From Candidatus Delongbacteria bacterium (lineage in GTDB: Bacteria > UBA4055): a DNA stretch of 6,321 nucleotides. Location: the NCBI GenBank assembly GCA_003477045.1, contig DMTS01000058.1, forward strand, positions 1-6,321, read 5' to 3'. Of the stretch, positions 6,261 to 6,321 are shown one piece after another (positions within the stretch are counted from its first letter, which is position 1; every line of letters begins with the position of its first letter). The notes under the pieces were generated by a model that saw only the letters and a list, made by a program, of their open reading frames with translations, made no database searches and was not told the origin of the DNA. The position numbers were made by a program, and so were the translations under genes.

Positions 6261-6321
6261 TTATTCAAAAATTGATCTTACAAAGCTTTCAGGATCGAAT
6301 TCCTGAAGGTCTTCTTTTTGT
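6261..6321 (-). CDS. C-terminal end of a convergent gene (partial, unidentified)
   Basis: On the minus strand the frame ending in TAA at 6263-6261 reads QKEDLQEFDPESFVRSIFE and runs off the right edge. The residue mix is polar and amphipathic, like a C-terminal helix, and the codons resemble those of the neighbouring genes. The plus strand offers no comparable reading here. Only 19 codons are visible, so the protein cannot be identified and the frame could be chance. If real, it is convergent with the response-regulator gene, with 1 bp between the stops. Confidence 0.45.
   Translation of the reverse strand, partial: QKEDLQEFDPESFVRSIFE
6286..6321 (+). terminator. Possible intrinsic terminator after the response regulator
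   Basis: CTTTCAGGA (6286-6294) pairs with TCCTGAAGG (6301-6309) to form a 9-bp stem with one G-T wobble and a 6-nt loop TCGAAT. It is followed by TCTTCTTTTTGT. The stem is only moderately GC-rich and the T tract is interrupted. The same bases may be the coding end of the convergent gene, whose codons (GAA GAC CTT CAG GAA) would produce this pattern incidentally. Both roles can coexist between convergent genes. Confidence 0.3.

Overview
The window reads as a chromosomal segment of an anaerobic, fermentative bacterium. Coding DNA has moderate GC and the intergenic DNA is clearly AT-rich. The anaerobic reading rests on two genes: a single-chain pyruvate:ferredoxin/flavodoxin oxidoreductase and a phosphofructokinase carrying the pyrophosphate-dependent signature. 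RecA and a class II lysyl-tRNA synthetase are of bacterial type. Shine-Dalgarno sites are mostly strong (AAGGAG type). I cannot assign a phylum from the sequence alone. I see no insertion sequence, phage gene, CRISPR array, tRNA or rRNA.

Layout. Positions 1-1794 (minus strand) hold the N-terminal half of nifJ, cut by the left edge. Positions 1795-2036 are an AT-rich divergent intergenic region. It holds a good sigma70-type promoter facing right (TTGACT, 17 bp, TATATT), weaker candidates facing left, and repeats around the right-facing promoter. From 2037 to 5770 three plus-strand genes are tightly packed, with gaps of 11 and 18 bp: PPi-dependent phosphofructokinase (pfp), recA and lysS. They are probably one transcription unit. 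Positions 5771-5875 form a leader with a candidate promoter (TTGACA, 17 bp, TACTTT) and a GC-rich 6-bp inverted repeat. It precedes a stand-alone receiver-domain response regulator (5876-6259). The last 61 bases look like the C-terminal end of a convergent minus-strand gene whose stop lies 1 bp from the response-regulator stop. A hairpin with a T-rich tail in that stretch could also end the rightward transcript.

Function. Pfp and NifJ act at the upper and lower ends of glycolysis: PPi-driven phosphorylation of fructose 6-phosphate, and oxidation of pyruvate to acetyl-CoA with reduced ferredoxin. Their divergent pairing across one regulatory region fits an energy-metabolism module. recA (recombination and repair) and lysS (translation) look like housekeeping passengers of the pfp transcript. 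The receiver protein has no kinase or output domain in view, so its pathway is unknown. I found no clearly novel multi-gene system. The items most worth a second look are recA placed behind a glycolytic gene with no visible LexA box, the repeat pair framing the pfp promoter, and the structured leader of the response regulator.
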